Virus record (IMG/VR): IMGVR_UViG_3300036760_000108 | Span: 1-58,802 of that record | From: a virus | Length of the DNA stretch: 58,802 bases | Strand: one strand, 5' to 3' | Part shown: positions 13,835-21,600 of the stretch, piece after piece | Layout of the letters: the number at the start of each line of letters is the position of its first letter | How positions within the stretch are numbered: the first letter of the stretch is position 1 | Translations under genes and position numbers: made by a program | The notes under the pieces: model-generated | Told to the model about the DNA's origin: nothing | Database searches by the model: none | Seen by the model: only the letters and a program-made list of their open reading frames with translations

Positions 13835-14154
13835 CAAGTGAGCCGTCGTTAACAGTCCTTGTTGTTACGTTGAGACGGTAAGTCTAGTTAACTTAACACA
13901 TCCTCGACGGTAGATTGATCGTCATGGGAGGGGGAGCCCCTTCGGAAGGGATGCATGTACTGTACGTGAACAAGCCTATAGCTAAAAATCACCAAATTGA
14001 CCCCATGTGAGAACAGATTTAAAAATCAATACGATTTGATGTCATTACATTTGATATGTAGCAGATACCATCAGAGGGAAGTTACCGCACATAGAATATA
14101 ACGACAGGAGCCTACTCGTGGAGTCAGGTCACCATTCGTTAACGAGGAGCTAAT
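13835..14154. other. Intergenic stretch after the small terminase
   Basis: 320 bp without a convincing ORF. It includes CCGTC...GACGG complementarity (13843-13881 region), a tight CCCTT/AAGGG hairpin near 13950-13962 and AT-rich DNA around 13985-14060. Non-coding DNA next to terminase genes could hold the packaging start site, but there is no direct evidence. Confidence 0.4.
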
Positions 14155-14304
14155 ATGACTGATGAAATCGTCAACGCCAAGAGACACACTCTTGAAGTCA
14201 AGTCTTCATTCGTCAATCCCAGTAACGTGAATCCACACTTTGAGCATCCCGAAGCTTATGGACTCCATGAGCCGCGACCACACCCGGAAACACTCACTCG
14301 ATAA
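14155..14304 (+). CDS. Hypothetical protein, 49 aa
   Basis: ATG 14155 follows GAGGAGCTAAT, a strong ribosome-binding site, and the TAA overlaps the next ATG (TAATG). The product is His/Pro-rich (NPHFEHPEAYGLHEPRPHPE). No family recognised. Confidence 0.65.
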   Translation: MTDEIVNAKRHTLEVKSSFVNPSNVNPHFEHPEAYGLHEPRPHPETLTR

Positions 14305-14552
14305 TGTTTAGCTTCAAGAAGAAACCGGCGGGGCCTCCGGCCCTCACTAGCTTGGATGTCAAAGTCTACGAATTAGAGATGCGAATCCTTGGTATGGAAC
14401 AAGCAATTGTGGAGCTGTGTCACCATCTTAAAGACCACCTGGACCGGATAGACCACAACACTGTGATGCTTGACAAGAATATGCACAATTTAGCCTCGAT
14501 GACTTTGAGGTCCCCAAAGGATCTCTTGGATGGAGGCCAGGAGATCAACTAA
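14304..14552 (+). CDS. Hypothetical coiled-coil protein, 82 aa
   Basis: Heptad-like helix over most of its length (VYELEMRILGMEQAIVELC, then HHLKDHLDRIDHN). It is coupled to both neighbours, just upstream of the large terminase. It could be an accessory packaging protein, but this is inferred from position only. Confidence 0.6.
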   Translation: MFSFKKKPAGPPALTSLDVKVYELEMRILGMEQAIVELCHHLKDHLDRIDHNTVMLDKNMHNLASMTLRSPKDLLDGGQEIN

Positions 14553-14553
14553 C

Positions 14554-15909
14554 ATGGTGGAGGAAGCGAATCAAAAACAGATTACTTTCACCCCTCACAG
14601 GCATCAACAGCAAGTTCTAGATTCAGAAGCAGAACAGATGTTAGTTGTTGCCGGTCACCGAAGTGGTAAAACCACAGTAGGTGCAATTTGGTTGATCCGC
14701 GAAATCGCAAACGATATTAAAAATGGAGTCAAAGCTGATTACCTGATCCTTGGCCCGACGTACCGAGTGTTGAACCAGTCCACTTTACGTACTCTTTTTA
14801 ATTACTGGCCTAAAGGCTTAGGCACATATAAGAAACAAGACAGCATAATCCAGTTGGTAAATGGCGGCGTTGTGTGGGTACGGTCTGCAGACAAACCGGA
14901 CGCCGTAGAAGGTTTGACGGCCCGCAGATGTTGGATGGACGAAGCTGCGCTCTGTAACGAAACGACCTACGATAAGGTCTGTCAGCGCTTGGTTCAGAAA
15001 GCCGGAGAACCTAAAGGCCGGCTCTTGATGACGACCACGCCTTATGGTAGCCCGTCATCGTGGATGAACCTCCGCCTGATCCAGTTGAGAAATCAACTCA
15101 ATTGGTTGTTCTACGTGAACTTCTCGATGGCCGACAATCCGTACATCGACCGGGCAGTGTATGACCGGGCGAAAGCCACCATGAATGAAAGTGTGTTCAT
15201 GCGGGATTTTCAAGGTATTTTCGTCAAGATCGAAGGACTCATTTACCCAGAGTTTAGCCGGCTCGATCACGTTGTGGAACCGTTTGAGATTCCAAGTCAC
15301 TGGCCGAAGTGGTCAGGGCTCGATTATGGATGGTCAGACCCCACGTCGATTCTAGGAATCACTTTTGATCCAGAAAGCAAGCAGTTTTATGTGTTCACTC
15401 AATTTTACAAAAATCGCCAATTAGCTGAAAAGATCGGCATGTTTCTGAATGAGAAGAAATTCAGTTTCACAATCTGGGACCCAGCAGCCGTGGCTGTTAT
15501 GAATGAAGTACGGTCGGTATGTAAGCTACGTATGGAACAGGCTGATAACTCAGTCGATATTGGGATTCAGCGTATCACAAAATTACTGAAAGAGAATCGG
15601 ATTAAGGTATTTGACACATGTGAGGATTTTATACGAGAAATAGAAGGTTATTGCTATGAAAAGAATGGCTCTTCTAAACCTGGTCATGACTGCAGCCATA
15701 GTCCTGACGCTTTACGGTACGGTTTCTCTAGGAGCTTGGCAGGGGTTTACGACCTTGTGCGGGTGGGTGGCATTGCGAGAAAAAGAACGAATTCAGGATA
15801 TGATCCGTTAGATCTTCATAAAAAACAAACGGCGGCAAAAGCAGAACGTGATATAACAGAACTTATGCCTTATAAATCATTTACAAGTCTCACCAATGAG
15901 GAAGTTTAA
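14554..15909 (+). CDS. terL: Terminase large subunit
   Basis: 451 aa from ATG 14554. The N-terminal ATPase has a Walker A variant (AGHRSGKTTVG, about residues 32-42) and Walker B followed by catalytic Glu (CWMDEAAL). The C-terminal RNase H-like nuclease has its first metal Asp in SGLDYGWSDP, a TIWDPAAV strand and a closing CSHSPDALRYG. This is the usual motor-nuclease architecture that cuts and pumps phage DNA into the prohead. The start at 14530 was rejected because it lacks a ribosome-binding site. Confidence 0.95.
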   Translation: MVEEANQKQITFTPHRHQQQVLDSEAEQMLVVAGHRSGKTTVGAIWLIREIANDIKNGVKADYLILGPTYRVLNQSTLRTLFNYWPKGLGTYKKQDSIIQLVNGGVVWVRSADKPDAVEGLTARRCWMDEAALCNETTYDKVCQRLVQKAGEPKGRLLMTTTPYGSPSSWMNLRLIQLRNQLNWLFYVNFSMADNPYIDRAVYDRAKATMNESVFMRDFQGIFVKIEGLIYPEFSRLDHVVEPFEIPSHWPKWSGLDYGWSDPTSILGITFDPESKQFYVFTQFYKNRQLAEKIGMFLNEKKFSFTIWDPAAVAVMNEVRSVCKLRMEQADNSVDIGIQRITKLLKENRIKVFDTCEDFIREIEGYCYEKNGSSKPGHDCSHSPDALRYGFSRSLAGVYDLVRVGGIARKRTNSGYDPLDLHKKQTAAKAERDITELMPYKSFTSLTNEEV

Positions 15910-15914
15910 AACCT

Positions 15915-18023
15915 ATGGATTTTGAAGAGCAAGACGATAAGCTTCAAGAAATTGAAGATCAAGAGGGTGAAGAACAGCTTGATCAAATTTCTGGCGATAG
16001 CCCTATTCAAATCGAAGTTCCTGAAGATTATGTAAAGCCTGATAGTGATTCCGAAGATGCATATGCAATGGGCGTTCAGAAAGACATGACTTCCAAATTC
16101 ATTGGTGATTTGATTGAACGTGAGAACTGGCGCAGAGCTTATGAGTTACTATGGTGGCAGATTTACGTGGCCTACATGTCAGGAAACGTGGCTACACGCA
16201 CTCCTACGCGCAGTAAGGTATTCATCCCCCTAATCTTCCAGATCATTGAAACCGCCACACCGAAGTTAATCAGTTTCACATCCGGAAATGAATCTCTTTT
16301 TGATGTTGTGGCTAATGATATCAATGAAGCTGAAATTGCCAAAAATATCAAACGTCTCTTGGCTGACCAATTTGACAAAACTGAATTTGACGATAAATAC
16401 GAGACGTTTTTGAAGCAACTCCTCATGTATGGCACCAGTTACTTCTGGGTGGATTGGGAAGTGGAATGGCAGTGGAAAGTCAACCGCACCCCAAAAGTGA
16501 TGCGATTTGTAGATGAAAATGGCGTCAACCAAGAGAAGACGACCTATGAAACAAACAAGCGGTATGAGATTGTTGGTCGGAAACCGAAGTTGACTGTGCT
16601 CGACGTTTTGGATGTTTTCCCATCTCAGGACCATGCCGAGGTAAATAATCAGCCTTCCGTCATGATACGACGTTTCATTAATCGTGACGAATTTGCGCGT
16701 ATTTGTGACTCTCCGCAACCTTACTTTGGAAATAAAGATGCTGCTTTAGCTACTGGTGCTTCTATCAAATACCAGGAAACACGGCAGTGGAGAAAGACAG
16801 CTCGTGGTGAAATTACAACGGTTTCTCCGAAGGATATTGAATTAATTGAAGTTTGGGGATATTGGGATCTCGATGGGGATGACAAACCAGAACCATGTCA
16901 AGTTGTTATTGCAAATCGACAAGTTGTAGTTCGTGCTGTTCCTAATCCATTTGACCATCAAGAGATTCCATTAGTTAAAGTTAATTTCTGCAAGGTCCCA
17001 TTTGAATGGTTTGGTATTGGGCTTGTGGAACCTGTTTTGACGCTACAAAATGAAACGAATCTTGTTCGAAGACAACGACTGGACAATGTAAATATTTTGA
17101 TCAATCAGATGTATAAAGTGCTGGCCACAGATACTAGTATTGATGTGGACAAAGTAGCATCTAGTCCCTCTGGCGTGATCCTTGTAGATGCTATGGAAAA
17201 TCTACAACCAATTACGCGTACAGATGTTACCACAAGTGCTTATCAGGATGCACAAGCCATTCAGCAAGATATGTTCAATGCAACGGTTCCCTCGTCATTG
17301 ACCGGCAGTATTGATGATATGCAAGGTGACAAGAAAGGCATTGGGCTTGGTGTGGCCAAAGTTGCTGTGTCACAAGCTATGGAGAAGTTTGCTACAGCAG
17401 CCAAAGCTATTGAGACGAAAGGAATCAAACATGTCCTTCGTCTTTTCTACATGCTTGATTTGCAGTATCTAACGAATTCTGAAGTGATTCGAGCGTTCTA
17501 CGGCCATCTGTTCCCGGCTCCGGCCATTGTCACGCCGGCCATGATCCGTACAGCAGCTGGGGTAAACTTCAAGATGACTGTGCTCTCAGAAATGGTGAAT
17601 CGAGATCAGAAAGTTAATCAGATGTCTACATACTTCACATTAGCACAGCAGCAGTTGGCACCAGAGTCTATCGACATCATTTTAAAGCAAATCTGGGAAC
17701 TAATGGGTTTTGACTCAAAAGATATTCGTGCAGCGGCATTGAATCCGAAACCGCAGATTCCTGATGTAGGTGGAGCTGGCATTCCAGGTTTGACAACGTC
17801 CGGTGCACCCCCCATTAATCTGCCGGCCCCAGGCGTAGCGGGTGCAGGTATGCCGAGTCCGACAGCAGCAGCTGGCAAAGCAATTTTACAAGCGCATACA
17901 GCTTCAACTCCTGTACCTAGATTGCCTATTAGTCCATTAGCAAAGAGTATTGTACCACAAATGAACAGTGGGGTTGGACATGTTAATTTGCCAGGAATCC
18001 CATCTGGACCTGGTGGACTATAA
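15915..18023 (+). CDS. Portal protein
   Basis: 702 aa, directly after the large terminase. It has an acidic N-terminus, a helical ENWRRAYELLWWQIYVAYM region, RSKVFIPLIFQIIETATPKL, the central LMYGTSYFWVDWE block, and a Pro/Gly/Ala-rich tail. These fit the long portals of short-tailed phages (P22/T7-like head-to-tail connectors). It would form the dodecameric ring through which DNA passes and where the tail attaches. Confidence 0.85.
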   Translation: MDFEEQDDKLQEIEDQEGEEQLDQISGDSPIQIEVPEDYVKPDSDSEDAYAMGVQKDMTSKFIGDLIERENWRRAYELLWWQIYVAYMSGNVATRTPTRSKVFIPLIFQIIETATPKLISFTSGNESLFDVVANDINEAEIAKNIKRLLADQFDKTEFDDKYETFLKQLLMYGTSYFWVDWEVEWQWKVNRTPKVMRFVDENGVNQEKTTYETNKRYEIVGRKPKLTVLDVLDVFPSQDHAEVNNQPSVMIRRFINRDEFARICDSPQPYFGNKDAALATGASIKYQETRQWRKTARGEITTVSPKDIELIEVWGYWDLDGDDKPEPCQVVIANRQVVVRAVPNPFDHQEIPLVKVNFCKVPFEWFGIGLVEPVLTLQNETNLVRRQRLDNVNILINQMYKVLATDTSIDVDKVASSPSGVILVDAMENLQPITRTDVTTSAYQDAQAIQQDMFNATVPSSLTGSIDDMQGDKKGIGLGVAKVAVSQAMEKFATAAKAIETKGIKHVLRLFYMLDLQYLTNSEVIRAFYGHLFPAPAIVTPAMIRTAAGVNFKMTVLSEMVNRDQKVNQMSTYFTLAQQQLAPESIDIILKQIWELMGFDSKDIRAAALNPKPQIPDVGGAGIPGLTTSGAPPINLPAPGVAGAGMPSPTAAAGKAILQAHTASTPVPRLPISPLAKSIVPQMNSGVGHVNLPGIPSGPGGL

Positions 18024-18024
18024 T

Positions 18025-18201
18025 ATGCCTTTTCGTAGTGAAGCACAAAGACGTTATCTTTGGATGAAAGAACCAAAAGTTGCAAAAGAATTTGCTGCGG
18101 CTACACCGAAAGGAACCAAGTTGCCCAAGTATGTAAAGAAGGTCGAAGCTAAGAGTCGCGCATACTCTGGTTTTATGAAAGGATTATCTAAGGGGAAATA
18201 A
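18025..18201 (+). CDS. DUF3008-like small basic protein
   Basis: 58 aa: MPFRSEAQRRYLWMKEPKVA then KEFAAATPKGTKLPKYV. This opening is typical of a very short phage family (DUF3008-like) often found near portal or head genes. Basic, presumably DNA- or capsid-associated. Function not established. Confidence 0.7.
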   Translation: MPFRSEAQRRYLWMKEPKVAKEFAAATPKGTKLPKYVKKVEAKSRAYSGFMKGLSKGK

Positions 18202-18372
18202 ATGGAGATGTCTTTAGCGGAGAGGATCATTAGGGCTGAGAAGACAGAAGAATTGCAACGACTTCGGAATGGATTGATTGAGACATTTAAGAATCTTCCC
18301 AATGCAGAAGAGATTGTGGATCGAGATTATAACGTCCTTCGGGATGAATTAACAAAGAGAGGGGCTCTTTAA
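18202..18372 (+). CDS. Hypothetical helical protein, 56 aa
   Basis: Preceded by AAGGGG, coupled to the next gene by TAATG. Charged helix (LAERIIRAEKTEELQRLRNG). Head-gene neighbourhood; no family recognised. ATG 18208 is an alternative start. Confidence 0.6.
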   Translation: MEMSLAERIIRAEKTEELQRLRNGLIETFKNLPNAEEIVDRDYNVLRDELTKRGAL

Positions 18373-18734
18373 TGGATTTTGAGGCTGCAGCTAAAGATGA
18401 ATACAATCTTCCAGAAGAAACAAAGATTTTGGAACAATTAGCTAATCTAGAGAAGCAAACTCATGCAGGAGCGTTATTTGAAGATTTACGCCGGCATCCC
18501 GCATGGCAGAAGATTGAAGAGTATATGAAAAACTATATTGAAGAATCACAGAAGAAAATCTTCTCAGATCCTGATGGTGATCATCGAAAGGCTATCTTTC
18601 AAGTGCAGGGAATGATCCTTCTTAGGAATTGGATTCATGGTCAGAGTTTAGCAGGACAGATTGCGTCACGCGCCATTCAAGAACACTTTAAAGCAGTGCA
18701 AGAAGAGAAACAGCAGTTAGGAATTACAGAGTAG
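18372..18734 (+). CDS. Hypothetical head-region protein, 120 aa
   Basis: All-helical acidic protein with AWQKIEEYMKNYIEESQKK and ILLRNWIHGQSLAGQIASRA. Between portal and scaffold it may be a small head-assembly protein. No family recognised. Confidence 0.65.
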   Translation: MDFEAAAKDEYNLPEETKILEQLANLEKQTHAGALFEDLRRHPAWQKIEEYMKNYIEESQKKIFSDPDGDHRKAIFQVQGMILLRNWIHGQSLAGQIASRAIQEHFKAVQEEKQQLGITE

Positions 18735-18799
18735 TTGGGGGAACTTCGTAGCCAACGCCTGACCCCGAAAGGGACAATCAACAAGCAAAGGAGCATCAA

Positions 18800-19804
18800 A
18801 TGGCACAGGGTGAGTCAATTGTTAGTCCGGCCTCGATCAATGCGAGAGCTGAGGCCTTAGAGAAAGCTGAGAAAGAAGCAGCGGCAAAAGGATCAGAAGC
18901 GAACGCCGGTGATGAAGCTGCTAAAGTTGCAGCGGAAAAAGCAGCTGCCGATAAAGCAGCGGCTGATAAAGTTGAAGCAGATAAGAAAGCTGCGGAAGCT
19001 AAAACCAGTGAAGGCAAGACCGGAACGGAAGATGTGAATAAACCTCCGGTAAAGAAAGCGCCGAATGATCCTGATGAGTTGCGAAAGTGGAATACGCGTG
19101 TCAGTCAGGAAAACAAAAAGCTTCGTGATGAGATGTCTGCGCTAAAAGAAGCGCAGGAGAAAACCTTTAAGCTGTTGTCTAAGATTTCTAAGACACCAGT
19201 CGATTACAAAGAATTAGCCAAAGATCCTGAGAAGTTGCAGAAGTTTATTGAAGAAGAGCGTGAGAATGCCACTTCTGAATTGAGAGTTCAACTTGATCAA
19301 GCATCGGCTGATGCGAAAGCAAAAGACACGATGGTTGAACGAATGAAACGTGAGCATGACACTGAGAACTACCCTGAGTGGAAAAGATTGTATCCCAGTA
19401 TTGTGAAAATTGCGATGGGACCCACTGGGCAGGGTGATCCTCGTGTTGACTTTACGAAGCCGTCTGGTGAAGTATTGGATGCATTGTATGAGTTGGCTCT
19501 TTCTGAGAATCCAGCTCCTGCAGCGCCAGTGGTTCCTGTAGTTCCGGTTGAGAAAGTTTATAAAGAATCAGAAATGAAAGTTCTGTTAGCAGAAATGTTA
19601 GCGAAAGAGAAAGATGCGATTGCTAAGTCTGCAAAAGAAGAAGCAATAAAAGAAGCACAGCAAGCATTGTCAGAAGAAGCAAAAGGTGGAACAGTTGCTA
19701 GTGCCGGAAAAGGTGCAGGTAGAGTTCCTTCTGATCATCTTGCTGCTTTCAAGAAGATGTCACTCAATGAACAACGTGAGTGGCTTATTTCACAGCAACA
19801 GTAA
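18800..19804 (+). CDS. Scaffolding protein, putative
   Basis: 334 aa, rich in Ala/Glu/Lys with long coiled stretches (about residues 10-75 and 105-190), no Cys, and a short helical C-terminus (DHLAAFKKMSLNEQREWLIS). Location between portal and major capsid plus this composition are the usual signs of a scaffold, which guides shell assembly and then leaves the prohead. Confidence 0.75.
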   Translation: MAQGESIVSPASINARAEALEKAEKEAAAKGSEANAGDEAAKVAAEKAAADKAAADKVEADKKAAEAKTSEGKTGTEDVNKPPVKKAPNDPDELRKWNTRVSQENKKLRDEMSALKEAQEKTFKLLSKISKTPVDYKELAKDPEKLQKFIEEERENATSELRVQLDQASADAKAKDTMVERMKREHDTENYPEWKRLYPSIVKIAMGPTGQGDPRVDFTKPSGEVLDALYELALSENPAPAAPVVPVVPVEKVYKESEMKVLLAEMLAKEKDAIAKSAKEEAIKEAQQALSEEAKGGTVASAGKGAGRVPSDHLAAFKKMSLNEQREWLISQQQ

Positions 19805-19822
19805 AATTAAATAATAAAAAGA

Positions 19823-19850
19823 CCAGGGGTTAAAATCCCTGGCACAATTT
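19823..19850 (+). terminator. Hairpin after the scaffold gene
   Basis: CCAGGG/CCCTGG stem with an 8-nt loop followed by CACAATTTT. Similar in form to the hairpin after the capsid gene (21296-21323), which is followed by CACAATTT. It may be a terminator or an RNA-processing/stability element. Its loop contains TTAA, so it could be mistaken for a Leu anticodon arm. Confidence 0.5.
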
Positions 19851-19924
19851 TAGCAACTAGGTCGCGGGTTCGAATCCCGCCTGACTCCTTGAGTCAGTAG
19901 CTCAGTGGGCAGAGCAGTCGCTTT
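19850..19924 (+). tRNA. tRNA-like locus with halves in reverse order
   Basis: The 3' half comes first: GCAAC (19853-19857), variable bases, T-arm GCGGG-TTCGAAT-CCCGC (19864-19880), acceptor strand CTGACTC (19881-19887). Three bases (CTT) later comes the 5' half: GAGTCAG (19891-19897), TA, D-arm GCTC-AGTGGGCA-GAGC (19900-19915), then GTCGC (19917-19921) and TTT. The acceptor strands pair perfectly over 7 bp, and GTCGC pairs with GCAAC with one mismatch. Neither half has a partner in normal order. Both resemble elongator tRNAs of the Lys/Arg kind. It could be a circularly permuted tRNA, a tRNA mimic or a scrambled remnant. Confidence 0.5.
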
Positions 19925-20000
19925 CGCGGGTGGAGGGTAGAGTTATCCTATCGGCCTCATACGCCGATTAACCAAGTGCGACTCTTGGACTCCGCAACCA
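19925..20000 (+). tRNA. Initiator-like tRNA-Met (CAT)
   Basis: Starts CGCGGG and ends GCAACCA, as bacterial initiator tRNAs do, including the unpaired C1/A72. Anticodon arm TCGGC-CTCATAC-GCCGA is perfect with anticodon CAT. D-stem AGGG/TCCT; T-arm CCAAG-TGCGACT-CTTGG with an unusual loop. The acceptor has a T7/C66-type mismatch and an extra A next to the T-stem. CCA is encoded. It abuts the reversed tRNA-like locus directly. Confidence 0.6.
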
Positions 20001-20011
20001 TTTGTCTTAGT

Positions 20012-20088
20012 GGGCTTATAGCTCAGCTAGGGAGAGCAGCACATTTGCAATGTGAAGGTCATAGGTTCAATTCCTATTAGGTCCACCA
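20012..20088 (+). tRNA. tRNA-Ala (TGC)
   Basis: Acceptor GGGCTTA/TAGGTCC, D-stem GCTC/GAGC, anticodon loop TTTGCAA with TGC, T-arm ATAGG-TTCAATT-CCTAT, discriminator A and encoded CCA. All arms pair, apart from one G/A mismatch at the base of the anticodon stem. Confidence 0.85.
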
Positions 20089-20330
20089 AGACAAACTAAT
20101 TTTAAGTTACCAAACAGACCCTTATATTAGGATAACCTGTTAGGTAACTCAGCAAGGCCCCTCGGTGTACGAGATAAGGCATGTGTCCATTAGTAACGGA
20201 CAAGCGTGAAGTACGGACGCCCCAGTGAAAATGAATGCGGTAACGGCTAAACGGTTACTAACCTTGGAACTTGTACCAACGTGCTTGAGATATTGCGCTC
20301 ACACGTATTAAACTCAAAAAGGTAAACAAA
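20089..20330 (+). promoter_or_regulatory. Structured leader of the capsid gene
   Basis: 242 nt without a gene. A 12-bp imperfect inverted repeat (AGTTACC-a-AACAG, 20105-20117, with CTGTT-a-GGTAACT, 20137-20149) is followed by short hairpins TGTCC/GGACA, GCGT/ACGC and GTAAC/GTTAC. It precedes the most highly expressed virion gene, so it may control capsid mRNA stability or translation. No known RNA family was recognised. Confidence 0.4.
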
Positions 20331-21275
20331 ATGGCTCTTAATGTTAATATTACCTCTACGGGTGGGCTTAATGACGCTTCTGCGATTTTCTATGATCGCA
20401 AACTCTTGACCCGCCTTATGTTCTCTTTGTTTTTCCAAGAGAATGCTGAAAAGCGCACACTGCCGAAAGCCAGTGGTACGCAGATTCAGTTCCTGCGTCC
20501 TGTGAATCAGGCTGCAGTTACTTCACCCCTCGGTGAAGGCGCAAACCCCAATGGTCAGGTCTGGCAGTCCACGAAGATTCTGGCTACGCCTCTGCAATAT
20601 GGCGCGTTCGTTTCGTATTCTGATCGCCTCATGTTGGAAGCGTATGACAACATCACGGAAGCTATCCATGACGTTCTTGGGTATCAGGCCGGATTGTCGC
20701 TGGATACTATTTGCCGAAATGCTCTTTCTGGCAACATGACCATCCAGTATACCGGATCAGCTGTCTCTGAAATCACGACTTCTGTGGTTGCAGCCGGCGT
20801 TGACTTCCGACGTGCTTCAGCGCATCTCCGGGCTCTCTCGGTTATGCCGTTTGAAGATGGGACGTATCACGGAATTGTGCATCCTAACACCTCATTCGAT
20901 CTGCAAAGCGACAGCGCAGTGAGTGGTTGGATCGAGCTGAATAAGTACATCAGCATCGACAAAGTGCATGAAAAAGCTCTCGCTGGCGAACTTGGGAAGT
21001 TGTACAACATTCGTTTCCAAGAATCGCAGAACGTCCTCACTGGGACCGGGGCGGCTTCGGCTGTCACGTATCACAGCTGGGTGTTTGGAAAGGAATCCTT
21101 TGGTGCGGTCGATGTGGCCAATCAAGGAATCCAGAAGATCGTGCATCAGCCGGGTGATTCAGGCGTTGCTGATCCGTTGAACCTCAACGGCAGCATTGGC
21201 TGGAAAGCTTATGCGGTGTTCCCTGTTCTGGACTCGAATCGTGCTATTGAAGTTATTGGTACGAGCGCGGCCTAA
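20331..21275 (+). CDS. Major capsid protein, N4 gp56 family
   Basis: 314 aa. The N-terminal FYDRKLLTRLMFSLFFQENAEK, then LPKASGTQIQFLRPV, PLGEG...VWQSTKILATPLQYGAFVSYSD and a late HSWVFGKESFGAVDV are characteristic of the N4 gp56-type HK97-fold capsid proteins. Located after the scaffold and tRNA genes with its own long leader. It forms the icosahedral shell. Confidence 0.9.
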   Translation: MALNVNITSTGGLNDASAIFYDRKLLTRLMFSLFFQENAEKRTLPKASGTQIQFLRPVNQAAVTSPLGEGANPNGQVWQSTKILATPLQYGAFVSYSDRLMLEAYDNITEAIHDVLGYQAGLSLDTICRNALSGNMTIQYTGSAVSEITTSVVAAGVDFRRASAHLRALSVMPFEDGTYHGIVHPNTSFDLQSDSAVSGWIELNKYISIDKVHEKALAGELGKLYNIRFQESQNVLTGTGAASAVTYHSWVFGKESFGAVDVANQGIQKIVHQPGDSGVADPLNLNGSIGWKAYAVFPVLDSNRAIEVIGTSAA

Positions 21276-21295
21276 GCAGTAGTTTTAAAGTTAGC

Positions 21296-21323
21296 CATGG
21301 CGGGGTTTATAAATCCCGCCATG
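21296..21323 (+). terminator. Hairpin after the capsid gene
   Basis: Perfect 9-bp stem CATGGCGGG/CCCGCCATG with an AT-rich 10-nt loop, 20 nt after the capsid stop. There is no U-tract; CACAATTT follows, as after the hairpin at 19823-19842. It may be a weak terminator or an mRNA-stabilising element. Confidence 0.55.
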
Positions 21324-21341
21324 CACAATTTAGACGGGATA

Positions 21342-21383
21342 GAGCAGAGCGTCTTAAAATAAATAACTGCTCGACGTTTTAAG
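21342..21383 (+). promoter_or_regulatory. Possible H-type pseudoknot at a ribosome-binding site
   Basis: GAGCAG (21342-21347) pairs with CTGCTC (21367-21372), and CTTAAAA (21353-21359) pairs with TTTTAAG (21377-21383). The strands interleave, as in an H-type pseudoknot. The last strand runs into AAGGAGATATAAAATG, the start of the gene at 21394, so folding would mask the ribosome-binding site. Confidence 0.45.
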
Positions 21384-21393
21384 GAGATATAAA

Positions 21394-21597
21394 ATGGACA
21401 TGTCTATGAAAGAAGAAAAGAATCCTACCTTCAAATGCCCTAGTTGTGGAATGATGCTTTCTGTTGAGCCTAAAGAAGAGGCTGAAATGGAACATAAGAA
21501 GCTTGGGAAGAAGGTAAATGCTGGAAATATGCCTATGACCTCACTCAAAGATAAGATTAGCTCATCTCCCAGTTCTCCAAATCTTAATTCGTACTAA
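21394..21597 (+). CDS. Small CPxCG protein, 67 aa
   Basis: Contains FKCPSCGMMLSVEPKEEAE, half of a zinc ribbon, and a Ser/Pro-rich tail. With only one Cys pair it would need to dimerise to bind zinc in the usual way. Follows the capsid gene; role unknown. Confidence 0.6.
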   Translation: MDMSMKEEKNPTFKCPSCGMMLSVEPKEEAEMEHKKLGKKVNAGNMPMTSLKDKISSSPSSPNLNSY

Positions 21598-21600
21598 AAT

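Noticed and set aside
14155-14180. Hammerhead-like CTGATGA
   Set aside because: It lies inside a small gene with a good ribosome-binding site, and the GAAA and stem elements do not follow.
19850-20000. Two-piece tmRNA
   Set aside because: No tag reading frame or tmRNA pseudoknots; both halves fit an ordinary tRNA better.
19805-20330. Group I intron splitting or permuting the tRNA
   Set aside because: The 45 nt before the 3' half and the tRNA-Met directly after the 5' half leave no space for a group I core, and no P/Q/R/S-type core sequences were seen.
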